Positions 1 through 5,906 of a stretch of DNA of 5,906 bases are shown here, one piece after another (the first letter of the stretch is position 1; each line of letters opens with the position of its first letter). A model generated the notes under the pieces. It did no database searches. It saw nothing but the letters and a program-made list of their open reading frames with translations, and had not been told where the DNA came from. Source of the DNA: Rhodospirillales bacterium (GTDB lineage: Bacteria; Pseudomonadota; Alphaproteobacteria; Rhodospirillales_A; Casp-alpha2); NCBI GenBank assembly GCA_016763915.1, contig JAESSX010000165.1:1-5906 (forward strand), in the 5' to 3' direction. Made by a program: the position numbers and the translations under genes.

Positions 1-384
1 ATCCTCTCCAAGCCGTTCCGCAGCCACATCACCGACATGCCGGAGATCGCCATGAACATGCTGGCATCCATGTCCCGGCGTGCGCACCAGCACGTCGCCG
101 ATATCGAACAGCTGAAGACCCGGTCGGCGACGCTCCGGGTGGTCGATTTCCTGCTCAAGCTGTGTCCGGTCGAGGAAGGACCGGCCGTGGTGTCCCTGCC
201 CTACGACAAGACGCTGATTTCCCGGCGTTTGGGCATGCAACCCGAAAGCCTGTCACGGATTCTCGCCAAACTGCGCAAGCAGGGGGTGAAAACCGATACC
301 AACCGGGTGGTGATTTCCGACGTTGCCGATCTGATGGATTTCGCCAACGGCGACGGCTCGAAAAGCCGGGCGGCGGCCGGTTAG
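1..384 (+). CDS. Crp/Fnr-family transcriptional regulator, C-terminal part (5' end outside window)
   Basis: The reading frame is open from the first base, so the gene starts upstream; 127 residues are visible before the TAG at 382-384. The first ~45 residues look like the long dimerisation helix of Crp/Fnr proteins (MLASMSRRAHQHVADIEQL). After this comes the winged helix-turn-helix: a helix with RVVDFLLKL, then the characteristic run LPYDKTLISRRLGMQPESLSR, where PESLSRILAKLRKQGV is the recognition helix, and a short wing ending in TNRVVISD. The wording is close to the Dnr/NnrR type of Crp/Fnr regulators, which sense nitric oxide or low oxygen, but the sensory cyclic-nucleotide-binding-like domain is outside the window, so the signal cannot be assigned. 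The last ~15 residues (NGDGSKSRAAAG) are a low-complexity tail. The gene converges on phnY with a 14-bp gap, so it is probably not part of the phosphonate unit. Confidence 0.88.
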   Translation: MLSKPFRSHITDMPEIAMNMLASMSRRAHQHVADIEQLKTRSATLRVVDFLLKLCPVEEGPAVVSLPYDKTLISRRLGMQPESLSRILAKLRKQGVKTDTNRVVISDVADLMDFANGDGSKSRAAAG

Positions 385-398
385 AGAGGTTCTTGGTA

Positions 399-1844
399 TT
401 ACGCCGGCCAGGGCAGGGAATAGGTCTTGACGGTGGTGAAGCTTTTCATGGCTTCGATGATCCCTTCCTTGTACCCGAGACCGGAATCCTTGATGCCGCC
501 GAACGGCGACATTTCAATCCGGTAGCCCGGGACTTCCCAGATGTTGACCGTGCCGACGTGAAGCTCGTTGATGAAGCGCGTGATGTCATCCATGCGGTTG
601 GTGCACACCCCCGACGACAGGCCGAACGCGGTCGAATTGGTTTTGGCGATAACGTCGTCGATGTCGTCGAAGCGGATGACGGGGGCGATGGGCCCGAAGG
701 TTTCCTCAAACACCAATTCGCAATCGAACGGCACATGGTCGAGCACCGTCGGCGGGTACACGGCGCCTTGGCGTTGATTGCCGAGCAGCAGTTCGGCGCC
801 ACGGGAAACGGCGTCCCCGACCCGGGCCTCGAATAGTTTCGCCGCCGTCTCGTTGATCACCGAGCCGATGTCGGTGGCCGGGTCCATGGGATCGCCGCAG
901 ACCAGCCCGGCGGCCTTGTCGACCAGCAGGGGCACGAATTCGTCGGCGATGTCGCGGTGCGCGAAGATGCGCTTGACCGCGGTGCAGCGCTGACCGGAAT
1001 TTTTGAACGCCCCCGCCACCGCCAGCCCGGCGGCCCGTTCCAGGTCGGCGTCGTCCATGACGATCAGCGGATCGTTTCCGCCCAGTTCCAGAATCATGCG
1101 CCGGTATCCGGCCCGCTCGGCGATGGATTTGCCGATCCGCGCGCCGCCGGTAAACGTGATCATGGCGGAATGCTCATTGGTGATCATCTCGTCGGCGATG
1201 TCGGCGGGGTCCCCGGTGACGACCGAGAACATGGCCGGCGGCAGTCCGGCCTGGTACAGCACATCGGCCAGCCTGAGCGCGGATAACGGCGTTTTTTCCG
1301 CCGGTTTCAGAACCATGCAGTTGTTGGTGGCGATCGACGGCGCGATCTTGTGGGCGACCTGGTTGAGCGGGTGGTTAAACGGCGTAATCGCGGCGATGAC
1401 GCCGAGCGGTTCGCGCAAGGTGAAGATCTTGCGGCTTGGCCCGTGCGCTGTGATGTCGCAGGAATAGACCTCTGCGTCATCGAGGATGCAAAGCTGCGCC
1501 GCCAGGCTGAACACGTCGCAGGCGCGGCCGACCTCATAGAGGGTATCCTTCTTCGAAAGCCCGCTTTCGGCCGTTATCAGATCGGATATTTCATCCTTGC
1601 CGGAGTCCAGAATGGCGGCCGCGTCGCGCAGAATTTCGGTGCGCCGGGCGCGGCTGAGGGTGGGTTTGTAATCGGCGGCGGCCTGGAAGGCGTCCCGCAC
1701 ATGGCGCACCTGTCCTTTGGGGACGGTGGCGGTAACGGCCCCGGTATAGGGATTGAGGATGTCTATACGGCCTTCGGCGTCAACCGCTTGTCCGTTGATG
1801 CGCATGGTTTCGTGACGGATCGGGTCGTTGACTTTGACATCCAT
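399..1844 (-). CDS. phnY: Phosphonoacetaldehyde dehydrogenase (aldehyde dehydrogenase superfamily)
   Basis: This NAD(P)-dependent cytosolic aldehyde dehydrogenase (481 aa from this start) should oxidise phosphonoacetaldehyde to phosphonoacetate, the middle step of the PhnW-PhnY-PhnA route for 2-aminoethylphosphonate. Superfamily landmarks are intact: oxyanion Asn157 in TPFNHP, Lys180 in LKPAEKTP, the cofactor-loop FTGGARIG at 231-238, general base Glu253 in LELGGNDP, nucleophile Cys287 in NSGQRCTA, and EETFGP at 380-385. The arginine next to the cysteine (Arg286), together with Arg107 and His158, appears to match residues reported to bind the phosphonate group in rhizobial PhnY; this correspondence is from memory. 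Length is close to that family's ~485 aa. An in-frame ATG at 1871 would add nine residues, but the ATG at 1844 has an AGGAG ribosome site (1853-1857) eight bases upstream, whereas the 1871 ATG has none and lies in a 10-bp repeat. The specific substrate call rests largely on the adjacent phnA; by sequence alone a related succinate-semialdehyde or lactaldehyde type dehydrogenase is possible. Confidence 0.86.
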   Translation of the reverse strand: MDVKVNDPIRHETMRINGQAVDAEGRIDILNPYTGAVTATVPKGQVRHVRDAFQAAADYKPTLSRARRTEILRDAAAILDSGKDEISDLITAESGLSKKDTLYEVGRACDVFSLAAQLCILDDAEVYSCDITAHGPSRKIFTLREPLGVIAAITPFNHPLNQVAHKIAPSIATNNCMVLKPAEKTPLSALRLADVLYQAGLPPAMFSVVTGDPADIADEMITNEHSAMITFTGGARIGKSIAERAGYRRMILELGGNDPLIVMDDADLERAAGLAVAGAFKNSGQRCTAVKRIFAHRDIADEFVPLLVDKAAGLVCGDPMDPATDIGSVINETAAKLFEARVGDAVSRGAELLLGNQRQGAVYPPTVLDHVPFDCELVFEETFGPIAPVIRFDDIDDVIAKTNSTAFGLSSGVCTNRMDDITRFINELHVGTVNIWEVPGYRIEMSPFGGIKDSGLGYKEGIIEAMKSFTTVKTYSLPWPA

Positions 1845-1852
1845 GATCCCAT

Positions 1853-1857
1853 CTCCT
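1853..1857 (-). promoter_or_regulatory. Ribosome binding site deciding the phnY start
   Basis: The minus strand reads AGGAG, eight bases before the ATG at 1844-1842. This is the only good Shine-Dalgarno match near the 5' end of phnY and supports the shorter start over the in-frame ATG at 1871. Confidence 0.75.
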
Positions 1858-1863
1858 GTCCGT

Positions 1864-1894
1864 TGCGCCATGGGGCGCCATGGGGCGCTATTGG
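1864..1894 (-). repeat. Short GC-rich tandem repeat between phnA and phnY
   Basis: A 10-bp unit (GCGCCATGGG on +) occurs twice exactly (1865-1874 and 1875-1884), followed by a degenerate third copy (GCGCTATTGG, 1885-1894) that runs into the end of phnA, whose stop codon is 1890-1888. Because the unit carries GGCGCC-like cores ten bases apart, the minus-strand mRNA can form either of two mutually exclusive hairpins with 5-bp GC stems and a CCAT loop. It sits in the 43-base gap between the phnA stop and the phnY start. It may be a slippage product, or it may modestly affect message stability or coupling; nothing shows a defined function. Confidence 0.5.
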
Positions 1895-3129
1895 GCGTGA
1901 TTCAGGGCAATGTCGAAAATGTCAAAATTCCGGAGCCGGCGGTCTTCCGCCAGCCCCGATGCGGGGCGGTTGATCAGCAACGGCACGCGCTGTTCGGTGA
2001 TGCCGCCGTGCGAGCGCAAGGGTTCGGTCAGGCCTGAAAGGTCGTGGCTGCCGGCGCTGGAGCCCAGCACCTTGTGCTTTTCGGAAATCACGATCAAATC
2101 GCCCATGCGCTCTTCGGGCAGCTCGAATTTGGCACATCCCTCGGCGCGCGAATAAACCGCCAGGACGCCGTCCAGGTCCCGGATTTTGCCGGCGATGACG
2201 TCGGCGTCGGCGTTGCCGGAAAGGTAAACGGTGCAAAACGACCCCAGCGCCCCGTGGTGAACCACGTACGGGTCGGTGATGGTCAGCACCACCCGCGCGT
2301 CCATCGACCAGCCATCCAGAACGTCCTGCAGGTAGAGGACGTCGGGGCTGCCGTCTTCCAGGTGCTTGGCGTTCATTCCGTGGTCGGCGGTCAGCGCGAT
2401 CAGACAGCCCAGGCCGTCGAGCTCGGCCAGATAGCCGTCCATCATGGTGTAGAAGTCATTGGCCACGGGCGTGCCGGGGGCGTGCTTGTGCTGGATGTAA
2501 TCGGTGGTCGACAGGTACAGGATGTCGGGGCGGTCGCGCCGCATGAGCTTGACCCCGGCGGCGAAGATGAATTCGCTCAAATCGGCCGAATAAACCTCCG
2601 GCACCGGAAGGCCGACGAATTGATCGGCCCGCGCGATGCCGTTTTCGGCTTCGCTGGTCTGGTCGGACTTCTCCGACGAGAACGCGACCACCCGGCCGCT
2701 CGAGAAGTCGAGCCCGTGGCCGAGCATGGATGTCAGCTTGTCCTTGGCGGTGACGATGGCGATCTTGGCGCCGGCGTCGAAGAAGGCCTTGAAGATGGTA
2801 TCGACCCAGAGGAACTTGGGCGTGTTGGTCATCACGTCCTCGCCGGAGGCGCGGTCAAAGAAGAAGTTGGCGCCGATGCCGTGGATGGCCGGGGCGACGC
2901 CGGTGACGATGGACATGTTGTTGGGATTGGCAAAGCTGGGCACCACGCAATCCGCCAGCCGGTTGGTGCCTTCGGCCAGGATGCGCTCGAAGAACGGCGC
3001 CTTGCCGGTGGCTACGGCGGCTTCCACGTATCCCGGTTCGGAACCGTCCATGCACACGACGACCAGCGGCTGGCGAGGCCAGCGGTAGGATCGCCCGTTG
3101 ATGTCTATGATCCGCGCTTCTTCCTTCAT
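1888..3129 (-). CDS. phnA: Phosphonoacetate hydrolase family protein with alanine at the nucleophile position
   Basis: This 413-aa protein belongs to the alkaline phosphatase superfamily. PhnA enzymes use two zinc ions to cleave the C-P bond of phosphonoacetate, giving acetate and phosphate in the cytosol. The whole family pattern is present: Asp28 in VVCMDGSEP, the nucleophile loop at 64-77, Asn88 in [15 protein letters not shown] with Lys129 and Lys131, [13 protein letters not shown], Asp210 and His214 in [15 protein letters not shown], Asp249-His250 in [21 protein letters not shown], and His374 in PLRSHGG. Length is normal (known members about 410-425 aa). The oddity is residue 67: known PhnA proteins have threonine here (SFTNPNN, Thr64 in the Pseudomonas fluorescens enzyme, offset +3 like the lysines), but this one has alanine (codon GCC at 2929-2931), so the usual catalytic nucleophile and metal ligand is absent. 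The ATG at 3129 has an AGGCGGA-like ribosome site at 3142-3136. The gene is upstream of phnY in a likely operon, divergent from lysR. Family assignment is firm; catalytic activity is uncertain. Confidence 0.93.
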   Translation of the reverse strand: MKEEARIIDINGRSYRWPRQPLVVVCMDGSEPGYVEAAVATGKAPFFERILAEGTNRLADCVVPSFANPNNMSIVTGVAPAIHGIGANFFFDRASGEDVMTNTPKFLWVDTIFKAFFDAGAKIAIVTAKDKLTSMLGHGLDFSSGRVVAFSSEKSDQTSEAENGIARADQFVGLPVPEVYSADLSEFIFAAGVKLMRRDRPDILYLSTTDYIQHKHAPGTPVANDFYTMMDGYLAELDGLGCLIALTADHGMNAKHLEDGSPDVLYLQDVLDGWSMDARVVLTITDPYVVHHGALGSFCTVYLSGNADADVIAGKIRDLDGVLAVYSRAEGCAKFELPEERMGDLIVISEKHKVLGSSAGSHDLSGLTEPLRSHGGITEQRVPLLINRPASGLAEDRRLRNFDIFDIALNHAQ

Positions 3130-3135
3130 AGCCGG

Positions 3136-3142
3136 TCCGCCT
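3136..3142 (-). promoter_or_regulatory. Ribosome binding site of phnA
   Basis: The minus strand reads AGGCGGA, six bases before the ATG at 3129-3127. It is an imperfect Shine-Dalgarno sequence at normal spacing and supports this start. Confidence 0.5.
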
Positions 3143-3165
3143 GTTGATTGGGAGTTGAGGAAAAC

Positions 3166-3194
3166 AGTTTAACATTGGAGTTAATATCGGTAAA
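3166..3194 (-). promoter_or_regulatory. Candidate phnA-phnY promoter (LysR-activated type)
   Basis: On the minus strand a -35-like TTTACC (3194-3189, 4 of 6 consensus) and a -10-like TAAACT (3171-3166, 4 of 6) are separated by 17 bases. This puts the transcription start near 3159, giving a leader of about 30 bases. The LysR-type box centred on 3223 would then lie at about -64, the usual position of the recognition site for this regulator family. Both hexamers are weak, as expected for a promoter needing an activator. This is prediction only; a competing -10 (TATTAA, 3186-3181) has no good partner. Confidence 0.4.
3169..3184. repeat. Interrupted dyad TTAAC-N6-GTTAA
   Basis: A perfect 5-bp inverted repeat with a 6-base spacer lies inside the divergent promoter region and overlaps the predicted -35 of the LysR gene. 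It might be a second, weaker regulator contact, but five-base AT-rich arms occur readily by chance. Confidence 0.3.
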
Positions 3195-3196
3195 AT
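3169..3196 (+). promoter_or_regulatory. Candidate sigma-70 promoter of the LysR regulator gene
   Basis: TTAACA (3169-3174, 5 of 6 consensus) and TAAAAT (3191-3196, 5 of 6) are 16 bases apart. The start of transcription would be near 3203, about 36 bases before the ATG at 3239. It overlaps the opposing phnA promoter candidate almost completely, and the operator at 3216-3230 lies just downstream of the predicted start, so bound regulator could repress its own gene. Confidence 0.5.
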
Positions 3197-3215
3197 CGCA
3201 AATAACACATTATCC

Positions 3216-3230
3216 ATCGATTAAATCGAT
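3216..3230. promoter_or_regulatory. LysR-type operator (ATC-N9-GAT, T-N11-A box)
   Basis: ATCGATTAAATCGAT is a perfect 7-bp inverted repeat around a single central base. It matches the ATC-N9-GAT form of the T-N11-A box bound by LysR-type regulators and lies between phnA and the divergent LysR gene. It ends eight bases before the regulator's ATG, so it also covers that gene's ribosome binding region. This position suggests activation of phnA-phnY together with autorepression, the standard scheme for divergent LysR systems. Binding by this particular regulator is inferred. Confidence 0.68.
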
Positions 3231-3238
3231 AGTATGTC

Positions 3239-4123
3239 ATGTATCACAAATGGCTTCGTTCCTTTCATGCCGTCGCCCGCGAAGGCGGATTTACGGCGGC
3301 GTCCCGGGTGTTGAACATCGGCCAGCCGACGGTCACCGATCAGGTCAAGTCGCTGGAACACCATTTCGGCGTCGAACTGTTTCATCGCCGGGGCCGCACG
3401 GTCACCCTGACCGGGACCGGGCGGGGCTTGCTGGAAATCACCCAGGACATTTTCGGCCATGAAGAAGAAGCGTTAGGCTTTTTGCGCGCCGCGCGCGACC
3501 TGAAACACGGGCGGTTGAAAATCGGCGGCGTCGGGGCGCCGGTGATGATGGAACTGGTCGAACATTTTCAGGCCTCGTATCCGGATATCCAGTTGGAACT
3601 GTCCATGGGGCACGGCGACGCGATGCTGAAAAGCCTGATGGATTTCGACACCGACGTCGCCGTTCTGGCCCATGTGGCGGACGGCGACGACCTGTTTTAT
3701 ATGTCCTATGTGCGCTCCGACGTGGTGCTGTTCGTCAACGTGGATCATCCGTGGGCGGGGCGTTCACAGGTTCTGATCCGGGACCTGGCGAACCAGCGGT
3801 TCATTCTCCGGGAAAAAACATCGACCACGCGCCAGGCCCTCGAAGGCGCCCTGGCCAGGGCCGGGGTCCGTCTCGGCCCGGCCCTGGAAATCAACAGCCG
3901 CGAGGCGGTCATGGACGGCATTATCCGGGGCCTCGGCATAGGCGCCGTGTCGGAACTGGAATACGTGCCCCACGAACGCCTGGCGGCCATCCGCATCGCC
4001 GACGCGGACGTCTTCATTTCCTTTTACGTGGTGTGCCTGAACCGGCGGCGGAACCGTCCGCTGATCCGGGCGTTCCTGAAATCCGCCGAAGACATCGTTG
4101 CCGGTCGGGCGGCTGTCCCATAA
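3239..4123 (+). CDS. LysR-type transcriptional regulator, probable regulator of phnA-phnY
   Basis: This 294-aa protein is of normal LysR length. Residues 1-60 form the winged helix-turn-helix, with the typical FHAVAREGGFTAASRVLNI start, recognition helix region GQPTVTDQVKSLE, and wing FGVELFHRRGRTVTLTGTG. Residues ~65-90 are the linker helix, and ~91-294 the periplasmic-binding-protein-like inducer domain, beginning GRLKIGGVGAPVMMELVEHF. It is divergent from phnA, and a PhnR protein of this family activates phnA in Pseudomonas fluorescens 23F, so control of phnA-phnY by phosphonoacetate or a related phosphonate is the best inference. Co-directional glpD follows after 21 bp, so it could instead, or also, act on glycerol genes. 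The ATG at 3239 has no strong ribosome site; an ATG at 3234 is in another frame. The family is certain; the inducer is unknown. Confidence 0.92.
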   Translation: MYHKWLRSFHAVAREGGFTAASRVLNIGQPTVTDQVKSLEHHFGVELFHRRGRTVTLTGTGRGLLEITQDIFGHEEEALGFLRAARDLKHGRLKIGGVGAPVMMELVEHFQASYPDIQLELSMGHGDAMLKSLMDFDTDVAVLAHVADGDDLFYMSYVRSDVVLFVNVDHPWAGRSQVLIRDLANQRFILREKTSTTRQALEGALARAGVRLGPALEINSREAVMDGIIRGLGIGAVSELEYVPHERLAAIRIADADVFISFYVVCLNRRRNRPLIRAFLKSAEDIVAGRAAVP

Positions 4124-4124
4124 T

Positions 4125-4155
4125 GTTTCGTTAACGGAGGAAGCGTGAACGAAAC
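4125..4155 (+). promoter_or_regulatory. Inverted repeat with the glpD ribosome site and start codon in its loop
   Basis: GTTTCGTT (4125-4132) and AACGAAAC (4148-4155) are perfect 8-bp complements. The 15-base loop holds GGAGG (4136-4140) and the GTG start (4145-4147). In RNA this would display or constrain the initiation site. In DNA the left part, TTTCGTTAACGGAG, is a near-palindrome around CGTTAACG, loosely like operators of DeoR-type glycerol repressors (GlpR). Either role is inferred. Confidence 0.45.
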
Positions 4156-5650
4156 CCTATACGATATCGCCATCATCGGCGGCGGGGTGAATGGCTGTGG
4201 CATTGCCCGGGACGCCGCCGGGCGCGGGCTCTCGGTTTTTCTCGCCGAGAAGGACGACCTGGCGAACGGCACGTCGTCGGCCTCGACCAAACTAATCCAT
4301 GGCGGCCTGCGCTATCTGGAGCACTATCAATTCGGGCTGGTTCGGGAATCGCTACGCGAACGCGAAGTGCTTTGGGCAATGGCGCCGCACATCGTTCACC
4401 CGCTGCGGTTCGTCCTGCCGCACGCGAAAGGCCTTCGTCCGGCCTGGCTGATCCGGCTGGGGCTTTTCCTGTACGACCATCTGGGCGGGCGGGACCGCCT
4501 GGGCGGCTCGCGCTTCGTTGACCTGACCGGCGATCCGGCGGGGGGGCCGTTGCGGAGCGAATTCACCAGGGGGTTCGAGTATTCCGACTGCCGGGTGGAC
4601 GATGCCCGCCTGGTGGTTCTGAACGCCTGTGACGCGGCGGCCAGGGGGGCGTCCATACACACCCGGACCGAAGTGACCGCAGCCGTGCGGCACGCGGACG
4701 AATGGCGCATCGACGTCGAAGACACGCAATCGGGACAGCGCGCCCGGGTTCGCGCCCGCGCCCTGGTCAATGCCACCGGCCCCTGGATCGGCGATGTCGT
4801 CGCCGACCGCATCGCCGCGCCGAGCCGGGCCCGGGTCCGCATGGTCAAAGGCAGCCACATCGTCGTTCCGCGCATGTTCGACCATGACCGGGCCTATATT
4901 TTCCAAAATCCCGACAAGAGGATCATTTTCGCCATTCCCTTTGAGCGCGACTACACCCTGATCGGCACCACCGACCTGGACTATTCCGGTGCGCCTGAGG
5001 ACGCGCACGCCGAAGCGGAAGAAATCGCCTATCTTTGCGCGGCGGTCGGGGAATATTTTTCGCAACCGGTCTCTCCCCAGGAGGTCGTGTGGTCCTATAG
5101 CGGCATTCGCCCGCTGTTCGATGACGGAACGCCGGCGGCCCAGGAAGCGCCGCGGAAATATGTCCTCGAACTCGACGCAGGCACCGGCCAGGCGGCCGTC
5201 CTCAACGTGTTCGGCGGGAAAATCACCACCTACCGGCATTTGGCCCAAGAGGTCCTCGGCAAACTGCAACCCTGGCTGCCGGCGATGCGGCCCCCCTGGA
5301 CCGCGGGCGCGGCCCTGCCCGGCGGGGATTTTCCCGTCGACGGCGGGGATGCGCTGGTGGCCGGTCTGGCGACCCGGTACCCGGCAATTTCCATGACCCT
5401 TATCAAACGGCTCGCCGCCACCTACGGAACCCTGACGCCCAAGGTGCTCGGCCGCGCGGAAACGGAAACCGACCTCGGGCGTTGTTTCGGGGCCGGGCTC
5501 TATCAACGGGAAGTCGAATACCTGGTTCGCGTCGAATGGGCGCGGACGGTTGAAGACATCCTCTGGCGGCGCACCAAACTGGGTCTTAGTATGAGCGACC
5601 AGGACGCCGCCGGTCTTTCGTCCTGGCTGAAGGATCATCCGCCGTCGTGA
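4145..5650 (+). CDS. glpD: Aerobic glycerol-3-phosphate dehydrogenase, FAD-dependent
   Basis: GlpD oxidises sn-glycerol-3-phosphate to dihydroxyacetone phosphate at the inner face of the cytoplasmic membrane and passes electrons to quinone. The 501-aa length equals that of the E. coli enzyme. The N-terminus is the FAD-binding Rossmann fold, YDIAIIGGGVNGCGIARDAA (residues 6-25), ending the second strand at Glu35. Next come the family signature GTSSASTKLIHGGLRYLEHYQFGLV (42-66; Arg56 contacts phosphate in homologues), the substrate region KGSHIVVPR (235-243), YSGIRPL with Arg322, and the second FAD signature GGKITTYR (357-364). The C-terminal helical cap (about 390-501) is complete. The start is GTG, with GGAGG four bases upstream. 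The gene sits 21 bp after lysR and 14 bp before glpK, so glpD-glpK form an operon that may include lysR. An anaerobic GlpA is unlikely because no GlpB/GlpC genes follow and the length is short. Confidence 0.96.
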   Translation: MNETLYDIAIIGGGVNGCGIARDAAGRGLSVFLAEKDDLANGTSSASTKLIHGGLRYLEHYQFGLVRESLREREVLWAMAPHIVHPLRFVLPHAKGLRPAWLIRLGLFLYDHLGGRDRLGGSRFVDLTGDPAGGPLRSEFTRGFEYSDCRVDDARLVVLNACDAAARGASIHTRTEVTAAVRHADEWRIDVEDTQSGQRARVRARALVNATGPWIGDVVADRIAAPSRARVRMVKGSHIVVPRMFDHDRAYIFQNPDKRIIFAIPFERDYTLIGTTDLDYSGAPEDAHAEAEEIAYLCAAVGEYFSQPVSPQEVVWSYSGIRPLFDDGTPAAQEAPRKYVLELDAGTGQAAVLNVFGGKITTYRHLAQEVLGKLQPWLPAMRPPWTAGAALPGGDFPVDGGDALVAGLATRYPAISMTLIKRLAATYGTLTPKVLGRAETETDLGRCFGAGLYQREVEYLVRVEWARTVEDILWRRTKLGLSMSDQDAAGLSSWLKDHPPS

Positions 5651-5656
5651 GGAAAT

Positions 5657-5660
5657 GAGG
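5657..5660 (+). promoter_or_regulatory. Ribosome binding site of glpK
   Basis: GAGG lies four bases before the ATG at 5665-5667 in the short glpD-glpK gap. An ATG at 5655 is out of frame with the kinase, so 5665 is the start. Confidence 0.6.
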
Positions 5661-5664
5661 CGTC

Positions 5665-5906
5665 ATGTCCAGTTTCGTTCTTGCCATCGATCAGGGAACC
5701 ACGTCGTCGCGCGCCATCCTGTTCGATGAAACCCAGGCCCCCGCCGCCGCCCGGCAGATGGAATTCGAGCAGTACTTTCCGCAATCGGGATGGGTCGAAC
5801 ACGACCTTGAGGATATTTGGCGAACGACCCTGGCGACGTGCCGCGAAGCGATTGCCGAAGCGGGCGCCACGCCCGGCCAAATCGCCGCCATCGGCATCAC
5901 CAACCA
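5665..5906 (+). CDS. glpK: Glycerol kinase, N-terminal part (3' end outside window)
   Basis: The frame from the ATG at 5665 stays open to the window edge, giving 80 complete codons of an expected ~500. It begins [22 protein letters not shown]: the ATP phosphate-1 loop of the FGGY kinase family, with Asp9 and GTTSSR at 11-16. Further on it has [14 protein letters not shown] and IAAIGITN, which match glycerol kinases specifically rather than xylulokinase or gluconokinase relatives. The enzyme phosphorylates glycerol to glycerol-3-phosphate using ATP, feeding GlpD encoded just upstream. The 14-bp gap and the order glpD-glpK indicate co-transcription. No glpF uptake gene is visible; it could lie beyond the window. 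Confidence 0.95.
   Translation, partial: MSSFVLAIDQGTTSSRAILFDETQAPAAARQMEFEQYFPQSGWVEHDLEDIWRTTLATCREAIAEAGATPGQIAAIGITN

Noticed and set aside
375..409. Possible bidirectional terminator between the convergent regulator gene and phnY
   Set aside because: GGCCGG (375-380) can pair with CCGGCC (404-409), but the loop is 23 bases and no T-tract follows on either strand, so it does not qualify as an intrinsic terminator.
1845..1871. In-frame upstream ATG giving phnY nine more residues
   Set aside because: It has no ribosome site and lies in the tandem repeat, whereas the ATG at 1844 has AGGAG at ideal spacing.
2044..3147. Long + strand open frame of 367 codons opposite phnA
   Set aside because: It is a high-GC shadow of phnA: the composition is odd (rich in Gly, Val, Asp, His, Arg), no known domain is recognisable, and the minus-strand frame carries all PhnA motifs.
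3148..3462. Open frame overlapping the LysR start, including an ATG at 3234
   Set aside because: It runs through the intergenic operator and then out of frame over the conserved LysR DNA-binding domain; the sequence resembles nothing and the LysR frame explains the region.
4352..5638. Long minus-strand open frame of 428 codons opposite glpD
   Set aside because: It is antisense to a full-length, well-conserved glpD and shows Pro/Arg/Gly-rich sequence without family motifs, typical of a GC-rich shadow frame.

Overview
The window comes from a high-GC proteobacterial chromosome. The Dnr-like Crp/Fnr regulator and the general look of the proteins suggest an alphaproteobacterium, but this is an inference from gene content and composition, since there is no rRNA or other marker gene here. 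Coding density is very high. The only AT-rich stretch is the divergent promoter region at about 3145-3238. I see no tRNA, rRNA, insertion sequence or CRISPR array.

Layout from left to right: (1) the C-terminal half of a Crp/Fnr-family regulator on + (1-384, cut by the window edge). (2) Converging on it, a minus-strand pair transcribed phnA then phnY (3129 down to 399). These encode a phosphonoacetate hydrolase-family protein and phosphonoacetaldehyde dehydrogenase, the last two steps of the 2-aminoethylphosphonate to acetate plus phosphate route. (3) A 109-bp divergent intergenic region holding a perfect LysR-type operator (ATC-N9-GAT) and two face-to-face promoter candidates. (4) On +, a LysR-type regulator (3239-4123), followed 21 bp later by glpD (aerobic glycerol-3-phosphate dehydrogenase) and 14 bp later by glpK (glycerol kinase, cut by the window edge).

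How the genes fit together: PhnY oxidises phosphonoacetaldehyde to phosphonoacetate, and PhnA would split this to acetate and phosphate. The divergent LysR protein is the natural candidate activator of phnA-phnY, in the same arrangement as known phnR/phnA loci. GlpK and GlpD convert glycerol to glycerol-3-phosphate and then to dihydroxyacetone phosphate. They lie directly downstream of the regulator and may be read through from it. No PhnW transaminase, phosphonate transporter, glpF or glpR lies in the window.

The most striking observation is in PhnA. The protein is full length and keeps its apparent metal ligands and the two active-site lysines, but the position of the catalytic threonine nucleophile (family pattern SFTNPNN) is alanine (residue 67, codon GCC at 2929-2931). 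Either the enzyme is inactive or altered, or the base is an error. A second notable feature is a perfect 8-bp inverted repeat whose loop contains the whole ribosome binding site and GTG start codon of glpD.
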